Source: Streptomyces sp. SBT349 (lineage in GTDB: Bacteria > Actinomycetota > Actinomycetes > Streptomycetales > Streptomycetaceae). Taken from it: a stretch of 45,034 nt of DNA. The notes under the pieces were generated by a model. The model ran no database searches and had not been told where the DNA came from. It saw only the letters and a program-made list of their open reading frames with translations. The DNA lies in assembly GCF_001083795.1 (NCBI RefSeq), contig NZ_LAVK01000015.1, forward strand, positions 1-45,034, in the 5' to 3' direction. Positions 8,489-16,648 of the stretch are shown here, in pieces (the stretch's first letter is position 1; each line of letters opens with the position of its first letter). Position numbers and translations under genes: made by a program.

Positions 8489-11155
8489 TCACTCGTCGCG
8501 GGGGCACGGGTGGGCGTCCCCCGGGCCCCACCGGGTGACCTGCCCGGTGTGCTCGGCGAACGCGCCGCAGTGGAGCACCGCCTCGGCGCCCACGTCCGTG
8601 TGGTGGAGGATCACCAGCGGCTTGTCCCGCGACGCCGGGCTGCCCACGCCGAAGTCCAGGTGCCCGCTGGCCCCTTCCCGCGTCACGCCGCGGTGCAGCA
8701 CCAGCTGCACGGTCGAGCGGCTGATGTCCTGGGCGCCCGTCGCCGCCGACGCCTCGTTGATGCCCGCGGCCAGCACCTGCAACGCGTCGTACGCCAGCGC
8801 CTGGTGCCCGTCGTGCCGCCACAGGTCGTCCTCGCCGAACTCCCGGGCGTAGTCCCGCTGGAACATCACCGAGGTGTCGCTGTTCCCCGGGTGCCCGGCC
8901 GGGAGCGTCCGCGACGAGAAGTAGAACCTCAGCCATGGCGGGTTGTCGAACTGCCCGGAGAACGCGGCGTTGGTCAGCTCGTTGCCGCCGACCACCGTGA
9001 GCTGCTCGCCCTCGCAGCCGGACGCGGGGCCGAAGTCGTTGAGGAATCCCTGGAACTCGCGCGAGCGCGCCGTCCAGTACACCACCGTGTCCGGCTCCCG
9101 CCGCACCTGCTCGCACACCGTGTCGGCCAGCCGCTGGAGGCTGCGCACCTCCGTCACCCTCGGGCCGGCCGGCGGCACCTCGGCATCGCCCGCGGCCTCC
9201 GGGTCGCGCGCGTACCAGAGCTTGCGCCAGCTCCCGCCCCGCTCGCCGAACTCGGTCGCGAACGCGTCCCCGAGCCCCCGGCTGTACAGGTCCGTCGGGT
9301 CCTGCACGATCAGCGCGGCGCCGGCCGGCGCGCAGACCCCGGCGCCGCGCTCCACGACGTTCCCCTGCCGCACGAACTCGACGGCGATGGCCGCCTCGCG
9401 GCTGTTCCGCGGAGCCAGCGCGTGGTAGTACTCGCTGGTCGCCAGCTCGTCGGCGGTCGCCGTCGTCGCCACCGTGGGGATCCCCGCCTCGCCCAGCACC
9501 CGGATCGCCTCCAGCGTCACGTACCGGCTCTGCCGGAACCCGACCACGCCGACGATCCCGGAGCCCGCCGCCGCCTCGGCCGCGATCTCCCGCGCCACCT
9601 GGGGCGCGTTCTCGTACCGCGGCCCCGCGTCACGGACCTCGACCCGCAGCCACACCTTCTGGTCGTCGCTGCCCGCCTCGTCGTTCAGCTGCCGCTGCGC
9701 CAGCGCGATGCCGCGCAGCTCGGGCACCGCGCCGTCGGACCGCTGCGCGGCCTGGCTCTCCTCCTCGGTCACCCGCGACGCCACGTGGACCAGCGTCCGC
9801 ACCGTCTCGCCGCGCCGCGCCGCCTCGTCGGCCCGGTCGTTCTCGCGCGCGATCAGCTCGCGCGCCTGCTCGTACAGCGCCGGCAGGTCCACCGCGCGCG
9901 TCGGCGGCGGCTGGGCCGCGTTCGCCGGGTGCGTGCCACCCAGGCACCCGGTGTCGTCGGGCCACACCAGCGCGGAGAGCGAGCCGGCCACCAGCGCCAG
10001 GCTCAGCGCGTACGCCGCGCACAGCACGCCGGGCGCCACCTCGGGCCGGCCGCCCGGCTGCACCGCCAGCTGATCCGCCGCGGGCGGCACCGTTTCCGCG
10101 TCGGCCCGGACGATCAGGGGCCGCCGCCCGTCCGACTTCCGCTCCCCGCGGAGCAGCCCGGCCGCCTCGTCCGGCGAGGACTCCTCGCCCTTGAGCGAGG
10201 CCCCCACCGGGCTCACCACCACCCACAGCGCCACCCCGCAGCCCGTCTCGCGCCCGGCCGAGGCGAACGCGTCCAGGAAACGCTGCCACGCCGCCACGTC
10301 GTCGTCCGCCCCGAGCCGCGACAGGAACACGAACCTGGTCACCCGCCGGTACCGCCACGGCGAGAGCCGCCCGGGGCGCGCCCACCGGTTCAGGTCGGCC
10401 ATCAGCGCGTGCAGCAGCATCCGTTCCAGCTCGGGCACCCGGTGCACCGGCGGCGCGCCGTCCCCGCCCCGCAGCAGTTCCTCGACGCGCCGCTGCACGT
10501 GGTGGAAGAAGCGCTCGCCCGTGATCCGGCCCTCGCCGCCCACCAGGCGGGCGTACCAGCGCTGCCGCCGTGTCCCGCGCAGCAGCCGCCGGTCCAGGCG
10601 CCGCCCCCACGCCCACCGGGCCAGCCGGCGGAACGCGGGGCTGCCGAGCCACAGCAGCCACGAGGACAATCCGCCGGGCGCGGGCGGCGGCGGCGCGCCC
10701 TCCGGGTCGGCCAGCGCGTCGAGCACCGCGGGGGATCCCCGGTGCTGGTGGCAGAAGTCCCTCAGGGGCGCGTCGGATCCCTCCCTGGCCCAGACGAGGA
10801 CGTTCCGCATCAGGGTGTAGTTCGTCAGCCGCAGCCGCCCGGTGGCGCGCGCGACGCCCTGCCGCAGGTCCTCCGGGTCGATGGCCATGGCCAACGGCCA
10901 GGCGGAGCCCGGCGGCTCGCCGCCGGGGCGGAGCGGCGCGACCTCGACGTGCGCCACGGCGTTGCCGGTGGACCGGCGCAGCGACGAGCGCAGTGCCGCG
11001 TCGACCGCGTCGGCGTGGTGCGGCACCGCCAGCACGAGCGGCGGCAGCACCTGCCCGGCCTTCACCCGCCGGTTCGGCCGCCCTTTCGCGCTCCGGGGCG
11101 CGGCGGCACGGCGGAACGCCACGAGGAAGTCGTCCCAGTCGAGGGTGCCGGACAT
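8489..11155 (-). CDS. Receptor-like protein: cytoplasmic domain + one TM helix + type-I periplasmic-binding domain
   Basis: This 888-residue protein has no N-terminal signal. Residues 1 to ~370 are Arg/Leu-rich and predicted cytoplasmic, with conserved-looking pieces (RFVFLSRLGADDDVAAWQRF, GVALWVVVSPVG) and no Walker A motif that I can find. One hydrophobic helix at ~376-398 (AAYALSLALVAGSLSALVW) is followed by an extracytoplasmic region. That region matches branched-chain-amino-acid-type solute-binding proteins (SGIVGVVGFRQSRYVTLEAI, ALIVQDPTDLYSRGLGDAF, HDGHQALAYDALQVLAAGI). No permease or ATPase genes are nearby, so it is more like a ligand sensor than a transporter part. The ATG follows AAGGGGGACAACG. 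Many databases would call it an ABC substrate-binding protein. The fused cytoplasmic half is the odd part and I do not recognise its family. Confidence 0.72.
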   Translation of the reverse strand: MSGTLDWDDFLVAFRRAAAPRSAKGRPNRRVKAGQVLPPLVLAVPHHADAVDAALRSSLRRSTGNAVAHVEVAPLRPGGEPPGSAWPLAMAIDPEDLRQGVARATGRLRLTNYTLMRNVLVWAREGSDAPLRDFCHQHRGSPAVLDALADPEGAPPPPAPGGLSSWLLWLGSPAFRRLARWAWGRRLDRRLLRGTRRQRWYARLVGGEGRITGERFFHHVQRRVEELLRGGDGAPPVHRVPELERMLLHALMADLNRWARPGRLSPWRYRRVTRFVFLSRLGADDDVAAWQRFLDAFASAGRETGCGVALWVVVSPVGASLKGEESSPDEAAGLLRGERKSDGRRPLIVRADAETVPPAADQLAVQPGGRPEVAPGVLCAAYALSLALVAGSLSALVWPDDTGCLGGTHPANAAQPPPTRAVDLPALYEQARELIARENDRADEAARRGETVRTLVHVASRVTEEESQAAQRSDGAVPELRGIALAQRQLNDEAGSDDQKVWLRVEVRDAGPRYENAPQVAREIAAEAAAGSGIVGVVGFRQSRYVTLEAIRVLGEAGIPTVATTATADELATSEYYHALAPRNSREAAIAVEFVRQGNVVERGAGVCAPAGAALIVQDPTDLYSRGLGDAFATEFGERGGSWRKLWYARDPEAAGDAEVPPAGPRVTEVRSLQRLADTVCEQVRREPDTVVYWTARSREFQGFLNDFGPASGCEGEQLTVVGGNELTNAAFSGQFDNPPWLRFYFSSRTLPAGHPGNSDTSVMFQRDYAREFGEDDLWRHDGHQALAYDALQVLAAGINEASAATGAQDISRSTVQLVLHRGVTREGASGHLDFGVGSPASRDKPLVILHHTDVGAEAVLHCGAFAEHTGQVTRWGPGDAHPCPRDE

Positions 11156-11461
11156 CGTTGTCCCCCTTCATCGATGCTGCCGCGCCGTTGCGTCAGCATG
11201 CCGCCGCCGACCGGGACCCCTCCCCGAGCCCGCCCGCGGCGGTCGTATCGTCATGGCGCCCGGCGCGGCACCACAAGGGCGCACGCCGGGGCGCACGGGG
11301 AGTACGAGGCACGGGGCACACCGTCGCCCGGCCCCCGTACCGGGGCCGATGGCTAGCCTGGAGCTCCGCGCCGGCGTGGTGTCCGAGGGCGCCGAGCGGG
11401 GCCGACATGGACGACCTGGACGACCTGGACGACCTGGACGACATGGAAGAGGACCTGGACG
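11156..11461. other. Divergent intergenic region between the receptor-like gene and the cupin gene
   Basis: This 306-base stretch holds the outward promoters. I see a hairpin CGGCCCC (11329-11335) / GGGGCCG (11342-11348), a possible -10 box TAGCCT (11354-11359) for the rightward gene, and the 9-base tandem repeat at 11410-11445. No gene is convincing. An open frame from the ATG at 11407 reads through the repeat as acidic DDL units and then overlaps the cupin gene out of frame, so I do not call it. Confidence 0.4.
11410..11445 (+). repeat. Tandem 9-base repeat, four copies
   Basis: Three exact copies of GACGACCTG (11410-11418, 11419-11427, 11428-11436) are followed by GACGACATG (11437-11445), and a partial echo (GAGGACCTGGACGATG) runs into the cupin start codon. 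The repeat lies in the leader of the cupin gene, ending 16 bases before its ATG. Copy number could vary by slippage and so alter leader length or structure. Confidence 0.8.
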
Positions 11462-11965
11462 ATGTCCCCCGCGAACACGGCGCACCTCCTGGCAGACCTG
11501 ACAGCGCGTATCGCCGAGGCCGACCCGGAGCGGCGTGGCGCGTTGTGGAGCCTTACCGAGCCGGCTCGGCAACTCGACGCCAACCTGATCCGCCTGCCCG
11601 CCGGGGCCTTCGTGGACGAGCACCGGGAGGAGGACCTGGACGTGCTCCTGCTCATCCTCGCCGGCACGGGGGTTCTCCTCGACGACGCGCGGTCGGTGCC
11701 GCTCACGGCCGGTGCCCTGGTCTGGCTGCCGCGCACCGCCCGCCGCGGCCTGCGCGCCGGGCCCGGCGGGCTGGCCTACCTCACCGCCCACCGGCGCCGG
11801 GCGGGCCTGGCCGTTCGCGGCACCGAGCGAGCCGTTCCCGCGGAGGCCGAGGGGGGCGAGAGCGCCTGCTGGCTCCACGAGCTCTGCCCCGCGTGCGGCT
11901 CGGTGCCCGACGGGGTCGCCCCGGCGTTCTGCAGCCGCTGCGGCGAGCGGCTGCCGGGGAACTGA
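11462..11965 (+). CDS. Cupin-like protein with C-terminal zinc ribbon
   Basis: This 167-residue protein combines a small cupin-like beta barrel (~38-112: NLIRLPAGAFVDEHREEDLD, VLLLILAGTGVLL, ALVWLPRTARRGL) with a C-terminal zinc ribbon. The ribbon cysteines are C142, C145, C157 and C160 (CPACG...CSRCG). The classic cupin metal ligands are only partly kept (H54, E56/E57), so binding rather than catalysis is likely. The ATG overlaps the end of the tandem repeat and has GAGG nine bases upstream. The pairing suggests a small sensor or regulator, which is inference. It lies just upstream of the PLP enzyme, with a 49-base gap. Confidence 0.68.
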   Translation: MSPANTAHLLADLTARIAEADPERRGALWSLTEPARQLDANLIRLPAGAFVDEHREEDLDVLLLILAGTGVLLDDARSVPLTAGALVWLPRTARRGLRAGPGGLAYLTAHRRRAGLAVRGTERAVPAEAEGGESACWLHELCPACGSVPDGVAPAFCSRCGERLPGN

Positions 11966-12014
11966 CGCCGGACCGCCCTTCTGTCCCGGTCCGTCGGCGC
12001 TACGCTGCTGTGTC

Positions 12015-12986
12015 GTGCAGGAGACGCGCCTCGACACCGCCCGGATCCTGGCGGCTCGCCGGGTGATCGACCCGATCTTTCTCGACACTCCGCTGTACCG
12101 CTGCGAGGCGCTGGAGCCCGGCCTCGGGTGCACGGTGAGCATCAAGCTGGAAACGGCGAACCCGGTCCGCAGCTTCAAGGCCCGGGGCACCGAGGTGGTC
12201 GCGAGCCTGCTCGCCGACCAGGGTCCGCGGGCCGCGGTGTGCGCCAGCGCGGGCAACCTCGGCCAGGCCCTCGCCTGGTCCGGTCGCGGCCGGGGGCTCG
12301 ACATCACCGTCGTGGCATCCCGTTTCGCGCCCGCGGCCAAGCTGAGTCGCATCCGCGCACTGGGCGCCGGGCTGGAGCTGGTGGACGGCGACTTCGACAT
12401 GGCCCGCGAGCGGGCGGCGGCCATCGCGCGGCACGACGGCGTCCGGCTGGTCGAGGACAGCCTGGACATCGAGACGTGCGAGGGCGCGGCGACCATCGGC
12501 CTGGAACTGGTGGACGCCGCGCCCTCGTTCGACACCGTCCTGATCGCTCTCGGCGGCGGGGCGCTGGCCACCGGAGTGGGGCATGTGCTGAAGGAACGGG
12601 CGCCCGGCGTCGAGGTGATCTGCGTCCAGCCGCTGGGCGCACCGGCGATGACGCGCTCGTGGCACCAACGGCGCGTCGTCACCACCGACTCGACCGACAC
12701 CATCGCCGACGGCGTCGCCGGCCGCCGTCCCCTCCCGGCCGTCCTGGACGACCTCCTGCTGGTCGCCGACGACGCCGTCCTGGTCCGGGAGGCGTCGATC
12801 GTCGCCGGCATGCGGATGCTCCTCGACCACGCCGGCCTCGTCGTCGAACCGTCGGCCGCGCTCGGCGTCGCGGCCGTCCTGGAGGACCGTGAGCGCTTCG
12901 CCGGCCGACGCGTGGTCACCATCGTGTGCGGCAGCAACGTGGACGTCGACGCCTACCGCCGCTGGGTCGGCGCGGCCCCGTCCTGA
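12015..12986 (+). CDS. PLP-dependent threonine/serine dehydratase-like enzyme
   Basis: This 323-residue protein is a fold-type II PLP enzyme. The Schiff-base lysine is K55 in VRSFKARGTE, the substrate loop is SAGNLGQALAW (78-88) and the phosphate-binding glycine loop is LGGGALATG (179-187). This is the layout of the catabolic threonine dehydratase and serine racemase group, without a C-terminal ACT domain (323 residues is the short form). The last motif reads VCGSNVD where most relatives have SGGN. The expected reaction is alpha,beta-elimination of an amino acid hydroxyl to ammonia and a 2-oxoacid; the exact substrate is uncertain. The start is GTG at 12015, with no clear ribosome binding site. 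TACGCT at 12001-12006 would place transcription start at or near this GTG, so translation may be leaderless. Confidence 0.82.
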   Translation: MQETRLDTARILAARRVIDPIFLDTPLYRCEALEPGLGCTVSIKLETANPVRSFKARGTEVVASLLADQGPRAAVCASAGNLGQALAWSGRGRGLDITVVASRFAPAAKLSRIRALGAGLELVDGDFDMARERAAAIARHDGVRLVEDSLDIETCEGAATIGLELVDAAPSFDTVLIALGGGALATGVGHVLKERAPGVEVICVQPLGAPAMTRSWHQRRVVTTDSTDTIADGVAGRRPLPAVLDDLLLVADDAVLVREASIVAGMRMLLDHAGLVVEPSAALGVAAVLEDRERFAGRRVVTIVCGSNVDVDAYRRWVGAAPS

Positions 12987-13027
12987 GGCCGTTCCCCGGC
13001 CGTGACCCGTGCCCGCCCCGCGGGGGC

Positions 13028-13499
13028 GCCAGCTGGCCGACCGGTGAGTCGGTGAGTCCGTAGGCCAACGTCTGCGGGCGGGTGGACTGGATGGCCGCGT
13101 ACCCGTCCTGTTCGCGCGACCACTGCTCGTTGCGCCTCCAGGAGGCGAGCGTGCGCTCACGCTCCGAGGCGCTCAGCCCGGCCAGCTCCTCTCCGTCCGG
13201 CTCCCGGGGCGCCGACACCCCGGGCAGGAGGTTCGCATGGACGCCGATGACCAGCCCGGGCCGCGTCCGGCCGAGTTCGCGTGCGATGATCCCTCCCCGG
13301 TCGCCGCCCTGGACGCCGTAACGCTCGTAGCCCAGCCGGCTCATCAGTTCGGCGAAGGCGGCGGTCATCCGTACGCCCAGCCCACCCCCGGCAGCTCGTC
13401 GGGCCATCGCGTGCGGTCCAGGCGCTCGTGGAGATCGTCCAGGTCGGCCTGCGGGAAGTCGATCCGGAACGGGCGGGGATCGGGGCTGGAGCCGGTCAT
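13028..13499 (-). pseudogene. Decayed epoxide hydrolase (EphN-type alpha/beta hydrolase)
   Basis: Minus-strand reading gives the N-terminus of an epoxide hydrolase ([18 protein letters not shown], then [12 protein letters not shown]) from the ATG at 13499, which stops after a few more codons. In a shifted frame it resumes as a later part of the same family ([51 protein letters not shown]). The ~130 residues between them, including the HGWPGS oxyanion region, are missing. The frame ends without the C-terminal region that carries the catalytic His. In intact relatives the sequence just before the resumed part also reads G-x-G-W, so recombination between similar GVGW/GLGW codons is a likely cause. 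The protein cannot be functional. Confidence 0.75.
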
Positions 13500-13542
13500 G
13501 GGACCGATGCCAGGACCGCCGGGGCGTGGCGGCGCGTGGCCT

Positions 13543-13581
13543 CGCCGGGCGGCGGGTCCCCGTCTCCCACGGCGCCCGGCG
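13543..13581 (-). terminator. 9-bp perfect hairpin after the GH43 gene
   Basis: CGCCGGGCG (13543-13551) and CGCCCGGCG (13573-13581) are exact reverse complements with a 21-base loop, 10 bases beyond the GH43 stop in its direction of transcription. It is likely a terminator. Confidence 0.5.
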
Positions 13582-13590
13582 GGCGTGGCG

Positions 13591-14949
13591 TCACGCCCAG
13601 GGGCCGACGGCCGTGAAGGAACTGTCGGCGCGGAAGGTGGACGTGTCCTGGTGGAGGTCGACGCGGAGCTCGTAGTCGTAGTGGCGCAGGTAGCGGCCGG
13701 GGACGTTGTACGACTCCAGGCGGACCGAGCCCGTCGTCGAGCCGGGGCGGGCGCAGTAGGTGGCGTCCCCGTCGAAGACCGCCGTGCCGTCGTCGGCGTC
13801 GAAACGGACCCGGTGGTCCCGGTGGCGGAGGTAGCGGCCGGCGGAGTCCCGGAAGGAGTAGCAGTGGGGGTCGGCCAGGCCCGGGACGATGGCGAAGGTC
13901 GCGCTGCGCTTCTCCGCGGCGGTGCTCGACGAGGTCACCGGGTCGACGTAGCCGAGACCGTCGGCGCGGACGACGGCGTAACGGTCGGGGTAGTTGGCCG
14001 ACCGCAGCGAGCGGTCGGTGTCCGTCGGCAGGGTGACACCGCCCGGGACCCGCTCCTTGAGCACGGTCAGGTGGCGCACGGTTCCGGTGACGCCGGGCAG
14101 TTCGGTGGGGGTGGACCAGGTGGCGAAGCCGTCGTGGCTGTCGCTGTACCAGTACCTCCCGGCGGAGTAGCCGTCGTAGTAGATCCGCCAGCCGCCGTTG
14201 TCCAGCTGGACGAGCGCCGGGCCCTCGGCGCCCGCGCCGAAGCCGGCCCAGTCGCCGGTCCTTTGGAGGGTGTAGGGGCCGGTGAGGCTGGAGGCGGTGG
14301 CGTACTCGATGTACTTCGTCGTCTCGTTCTTGGTGAAGGCGTGGTAGGTGGAGCCGATCCTGACGAGGAAGGTGTCGATGTAGTTGGGGGTGATGCCGCT
14401 CAGCGCGGTGGGGGCGCTCCAGGCGGTCAGCGCCGGGGTGGTGGCGGTGAGCTTGTACGGCCGGAAGGTGTACTCGCCGCCCGCGGCCGTGGACGCGGAC
14501 AGGATGATGTGGACGCTGCCGTCGGTGTCGACGAACCACTCGGGTGCCCAGGTGCGGGCCAGTCCGCTGATCGGGACCGTGTGGTCGTACAGGAAGGTCC
14601 AGGTGAGGCGGTCGGCCGACCGGGCGAACCCGATGGTCGTGCTCGGCGCCGACCAGGTGCGGGTGGTGTAGGTCAGGTAGTAGAAGCCGTCGGTGTGCCG
14701 GAAGATGCTCGGGTCGCGGATCATCCCGGAGGGCGGGGTGTACGCCGGTCCTCGCCGGAGGGTGAAGTCGGTGGCGTCGGGCGAGTCGTAGACGTACATG
14801 TTCGACTCGCTGGTGTTGGTGAACGCGGTCATCGTGTACCGCGTCGCCGAGCCGGGCGCCGGGTGGGCGGCCTGCGCGGGGGTGGGCAAACCCGCCACGG
14901 CCGTGAGCAGGGCGAGAACGGCGAGCAGGGCTGATAACGGCCGCCTCAT
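13591..14949 (-). CDS. Secreted GH43 family arabinosidase/xylosidase-like enzyme with AbfB (CBM42) domain
   Basis: This 452-residue protein has a Sec signal peptide (1 to ~28, AQAAHP). A five-bladed propeller GH43-like domain covers ~35-300 and an arabinofuranose-binding AbfB domain ~310-450 ([44 protein letters not shown]). The expected catalytic acids are visible: D79 in [10 protein letters not shown]192 in NYIDTFLV and E242 in GAEGPALV. It should release arabinose or xylose from arabinan or arabinoxylan outside the cell. The ATG at 14949 follows GGAGGTTGCG, an excellent ribosome binding site; upstream in-frame codons are less likely. The leader (14950-15060) is locally AT-richer. It fits functionally with the GH127 enzyme nearby. 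Confidence 0.85.
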   Translation of the reverse strand: MRRPLSALLAVLALLTAVAGLPTPAQAAHPAPGSATRYTMTAFTNTSESNMYVYDSPDATDFTLRRGPAYTPPSGMIRDPSIFRHTDGFYYLTYTTRTWSAPSTTIGFARSADRLTWTFLYDHTVPISGLARTWAPEWFVDTDGSVHIILSASTAAGGEYTFRPYKLTATTPALTAWSAPTALSGITPNYIDTFLVRIGSTYHAFTKNETTKYIEYATASSLTGPYTLQRTGDWAGFGAGAEGPALVQLDNGGWRIYYDGYSAGRYWYSDSHDGFATWSTPTELPGVTGTVRHLTVLKERVPGGVTLPTDTDRSLRSANYPDRYAVVRADGLGYVDPVTSSSTAAEKRSATFAIVPGLADPHCYSFRDSAGRYLRHRDHRVRFDADDGTAVFDGDATYCARPGSTTGSVRLESYNVPGRYLRHYDYELRVDLHQDTSTFRADSSFTAVGPWA

Positions 14950-15108
14950 CGCAACCTCCGGGGGACCGGGCCCGGTTCGTCGGCGCACCGGACCTGGGCG
15001 TCCGCTAGTTGTCCGATATTTCGATCAGCATCCGTGACTTCGACCAGAAGGTAAGGGCGGACCGGGCCCGTGTCAACGGCCCCGGCACCGGCCGCCGCCA
15101 GGACGCCG

Positions 15109-15828
15109 TCAGCGGCGCGGCTCCCAGCGGAAGAGCCGGGAGGCCAGCGCGACGGCGACGACGACCCAGCCCAGGGTGGGCCCCAGGAGCAGCAGCGATT
15201 CCGCGACGGGAACGCCACCGTCCCAGGCGTTGAGGATCAGCTCGGTGGCCGAGCCGCCGGGGAGCAGCCGCTTGAGCGGGGCGAGTTCCCCGGTGCCGCT
15301 GAGCCCGACCCAGCTGGCGACGGCGATGGTGCCGAGGCTGACCGGCAGGGTGGTGACCTGGGCGTGCTCGGGGGAGTTGGTCAGGCCCGCCGTGGCCAGC
15401 CCCAGGCCGAGCATCATGGCCAGCGTCGCGAGGACGGCCACGGCCAGCAGGACGGCACTGTCCGGCTCCTTCGCCACCACGCCCAGCACGGTCGTGATCA
15501 CGGCCACCTGGACCAGCGCGATGACGGTGGCCGGGAGCAGCAGCCCGGAGAGGATGCCGGTGTCGTCCGCCGCGGTGGAGCGCAGCCGTTTGAGGAAGAG
15601 GTTCTGCCGGCGGGAGGCGAGCGTGGTCACCGTGGTGGTGTAGAGCCCGAACGCCCCCACGGTGAACACCACCACCGCCGCGATGTACCCGAGGCCGGCC
15701 CGGTCCGCGAAGGTCTCGTGCTGCCGGACGAAGAACGCGCAGACCACCGTGGGCATGATGAAACTGGTGACCAGCACCAGCCGGTTCCGGAAGATCTGGA
15801 GCAGCTCACTGAGAGCGATGGAGAGCAT
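15109..15828 (-). CDS. ABC-2 type transporter permease (no adjacent ATPase)
   Basis: This 239-residue protein has about six membrane helices and the DrrB/ABC-2 layout: an N-terminal amphipathic start (MLSIALSELLQIFRNRLVLV), a helix with FIMPTVVCAFF, the signature loop LASRRQNLFLKRLRST, and a C-terminal LLPGGSATELILNAW followed by a last helix and RLFRWEPRR. It would export a drug or lipid with an ABC ATPase. That ATPase normally sits just upstream and overlaps the permease, but none is present. The 220 bases upstream (15829-16047) hold no recognisable ATPase. The frame is open to 15969, but the added residues are Arg/Ser-rich and not family-like, so I start at 15828. It looks full length yet orphaned. 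Confidence 0.75.
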   Translation of the reverse strand: MLSIALSELLQIFRNRLVLVTSFIMPTVVCAFFVRQHETFADRAGLGYIAAVVVFTVGAFGLYTTTVTTLASRRQNLFLKRLRSTAADDTGILSGLLLPATVIALVQVAVITTVLGVVAKEPDSAVLLAVAVLATLAMMLGLGLATAGLTNSPEHAQVTTLPVSLGTIAVASWVGLSGTGELAPLKRLLPGGSATELILNAWDGGVPVAESLLLLGPTLGWVVVAVALASRLFRWEPRR

Positions 15829-16047
15829 GGCGAGGACCTGTTCCTGGGAGATGCGGCGAGTGGTCGGTGCGCTGCCGCGCCTCCGGGCGTTCGACGTCGA
15901 TGACCGCCGGAGAGGGCATGTGTCGATCTCAGCGCTCGCCGCGTTCATCCGGCAGTGGCGCCGTGTCATGACCTCGCCGTGAGTTTCCGCGCGGGGAACG
16001 GATGACGTGGTGTCACTGGCATCCCGGGCGCCGCTGGTCCGAAGGGC

Positions 16048-16631
16048 TCAGCCAGGGAGCAGGACCAGCTTGCCGGGGACGTGCCCGCCCTGGCTCTCCC
16101 GGTGCGCCTGCGCCGCCTCGGCCAGCGCGTACGTCCCGGCCACGCGCAACGTCAACGCGCCGCTCGCGGCCGGCGCCGCCGCACCGGCCAGCCGCTCGGG
16201 AAGCTCCTCGGTACCGGCGGACACGAACCGCACCCCGAGTTCCGCGGCGTCGGGGGCGGCGATGGTCACGACCCGCGCGGTCCCGCCGTGACGGCCTTCG
16301 GCAGCCCGGCCGCGACCTCCCAGGGAACGCCCTCGGGCTTGCGCGCGAGCTGTCCCACCGGCACCAGCGCCAGCTCGGCGTAGCCACCGGAGGTGACCGC
16401 CCCGAACACCTCGTCGCCGACGGCCAGGTCACCCACCCCGTCGCCGATCTCCTCCACCACGCCGGCCACGTCGCCGCCCGGCACCACGGGGAACTCCACG
16501 GGCATCGTCGCCGCGAAGGCACCGGCGCGCACCTTCCAGTCGATCGGGTTCACGCCCGCGGCGCGCACCCTGACCAGCACCTCGGGGTCGCCGTACTCCG
16601 AGAACTGCACCGCGCGATACGTCAACGCCAT
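16048..16631 (-). pseudogene. Decayed NADP-dependent quinone oxidoreductase (MDR/zinc-type ADH family)
   Basis: From the ATG at 16631 (with AGGAG just upstream) the frame reads a normal MDR N-terminus (MALTYRAVQFSEYGDPEVL). It then jumps to VRVRAAGVNPIDWKVRAG, missing about 15 residues normally found between EVL and a second (E)VLVRV. It runs to VAAGLPKAVTAGPRGS and stops at the TGA near 16267. In another frame GGTARVVTIAAPDAAELG resumes and ends normally at 16048 (GGHVPGKLVLLPG). The whole cofactor-binding Rossmann region between these parts is gone, with a frameshift at the join. Two separate deletions are therefore visible in one gene. No function is expected. Confidence 0.78.
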
Positions 16632-16648
16632 CTCCTCCCCTTCCAGGA

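Noticed and set aside
11407..12066. Acidic DDL-repeat protein starting at ATG 11407
   Set aside because: After ~20 residues it becomes Arg/Pro/Gly-rich and runs out of frame through the cupin gene. There is no support as a protein.
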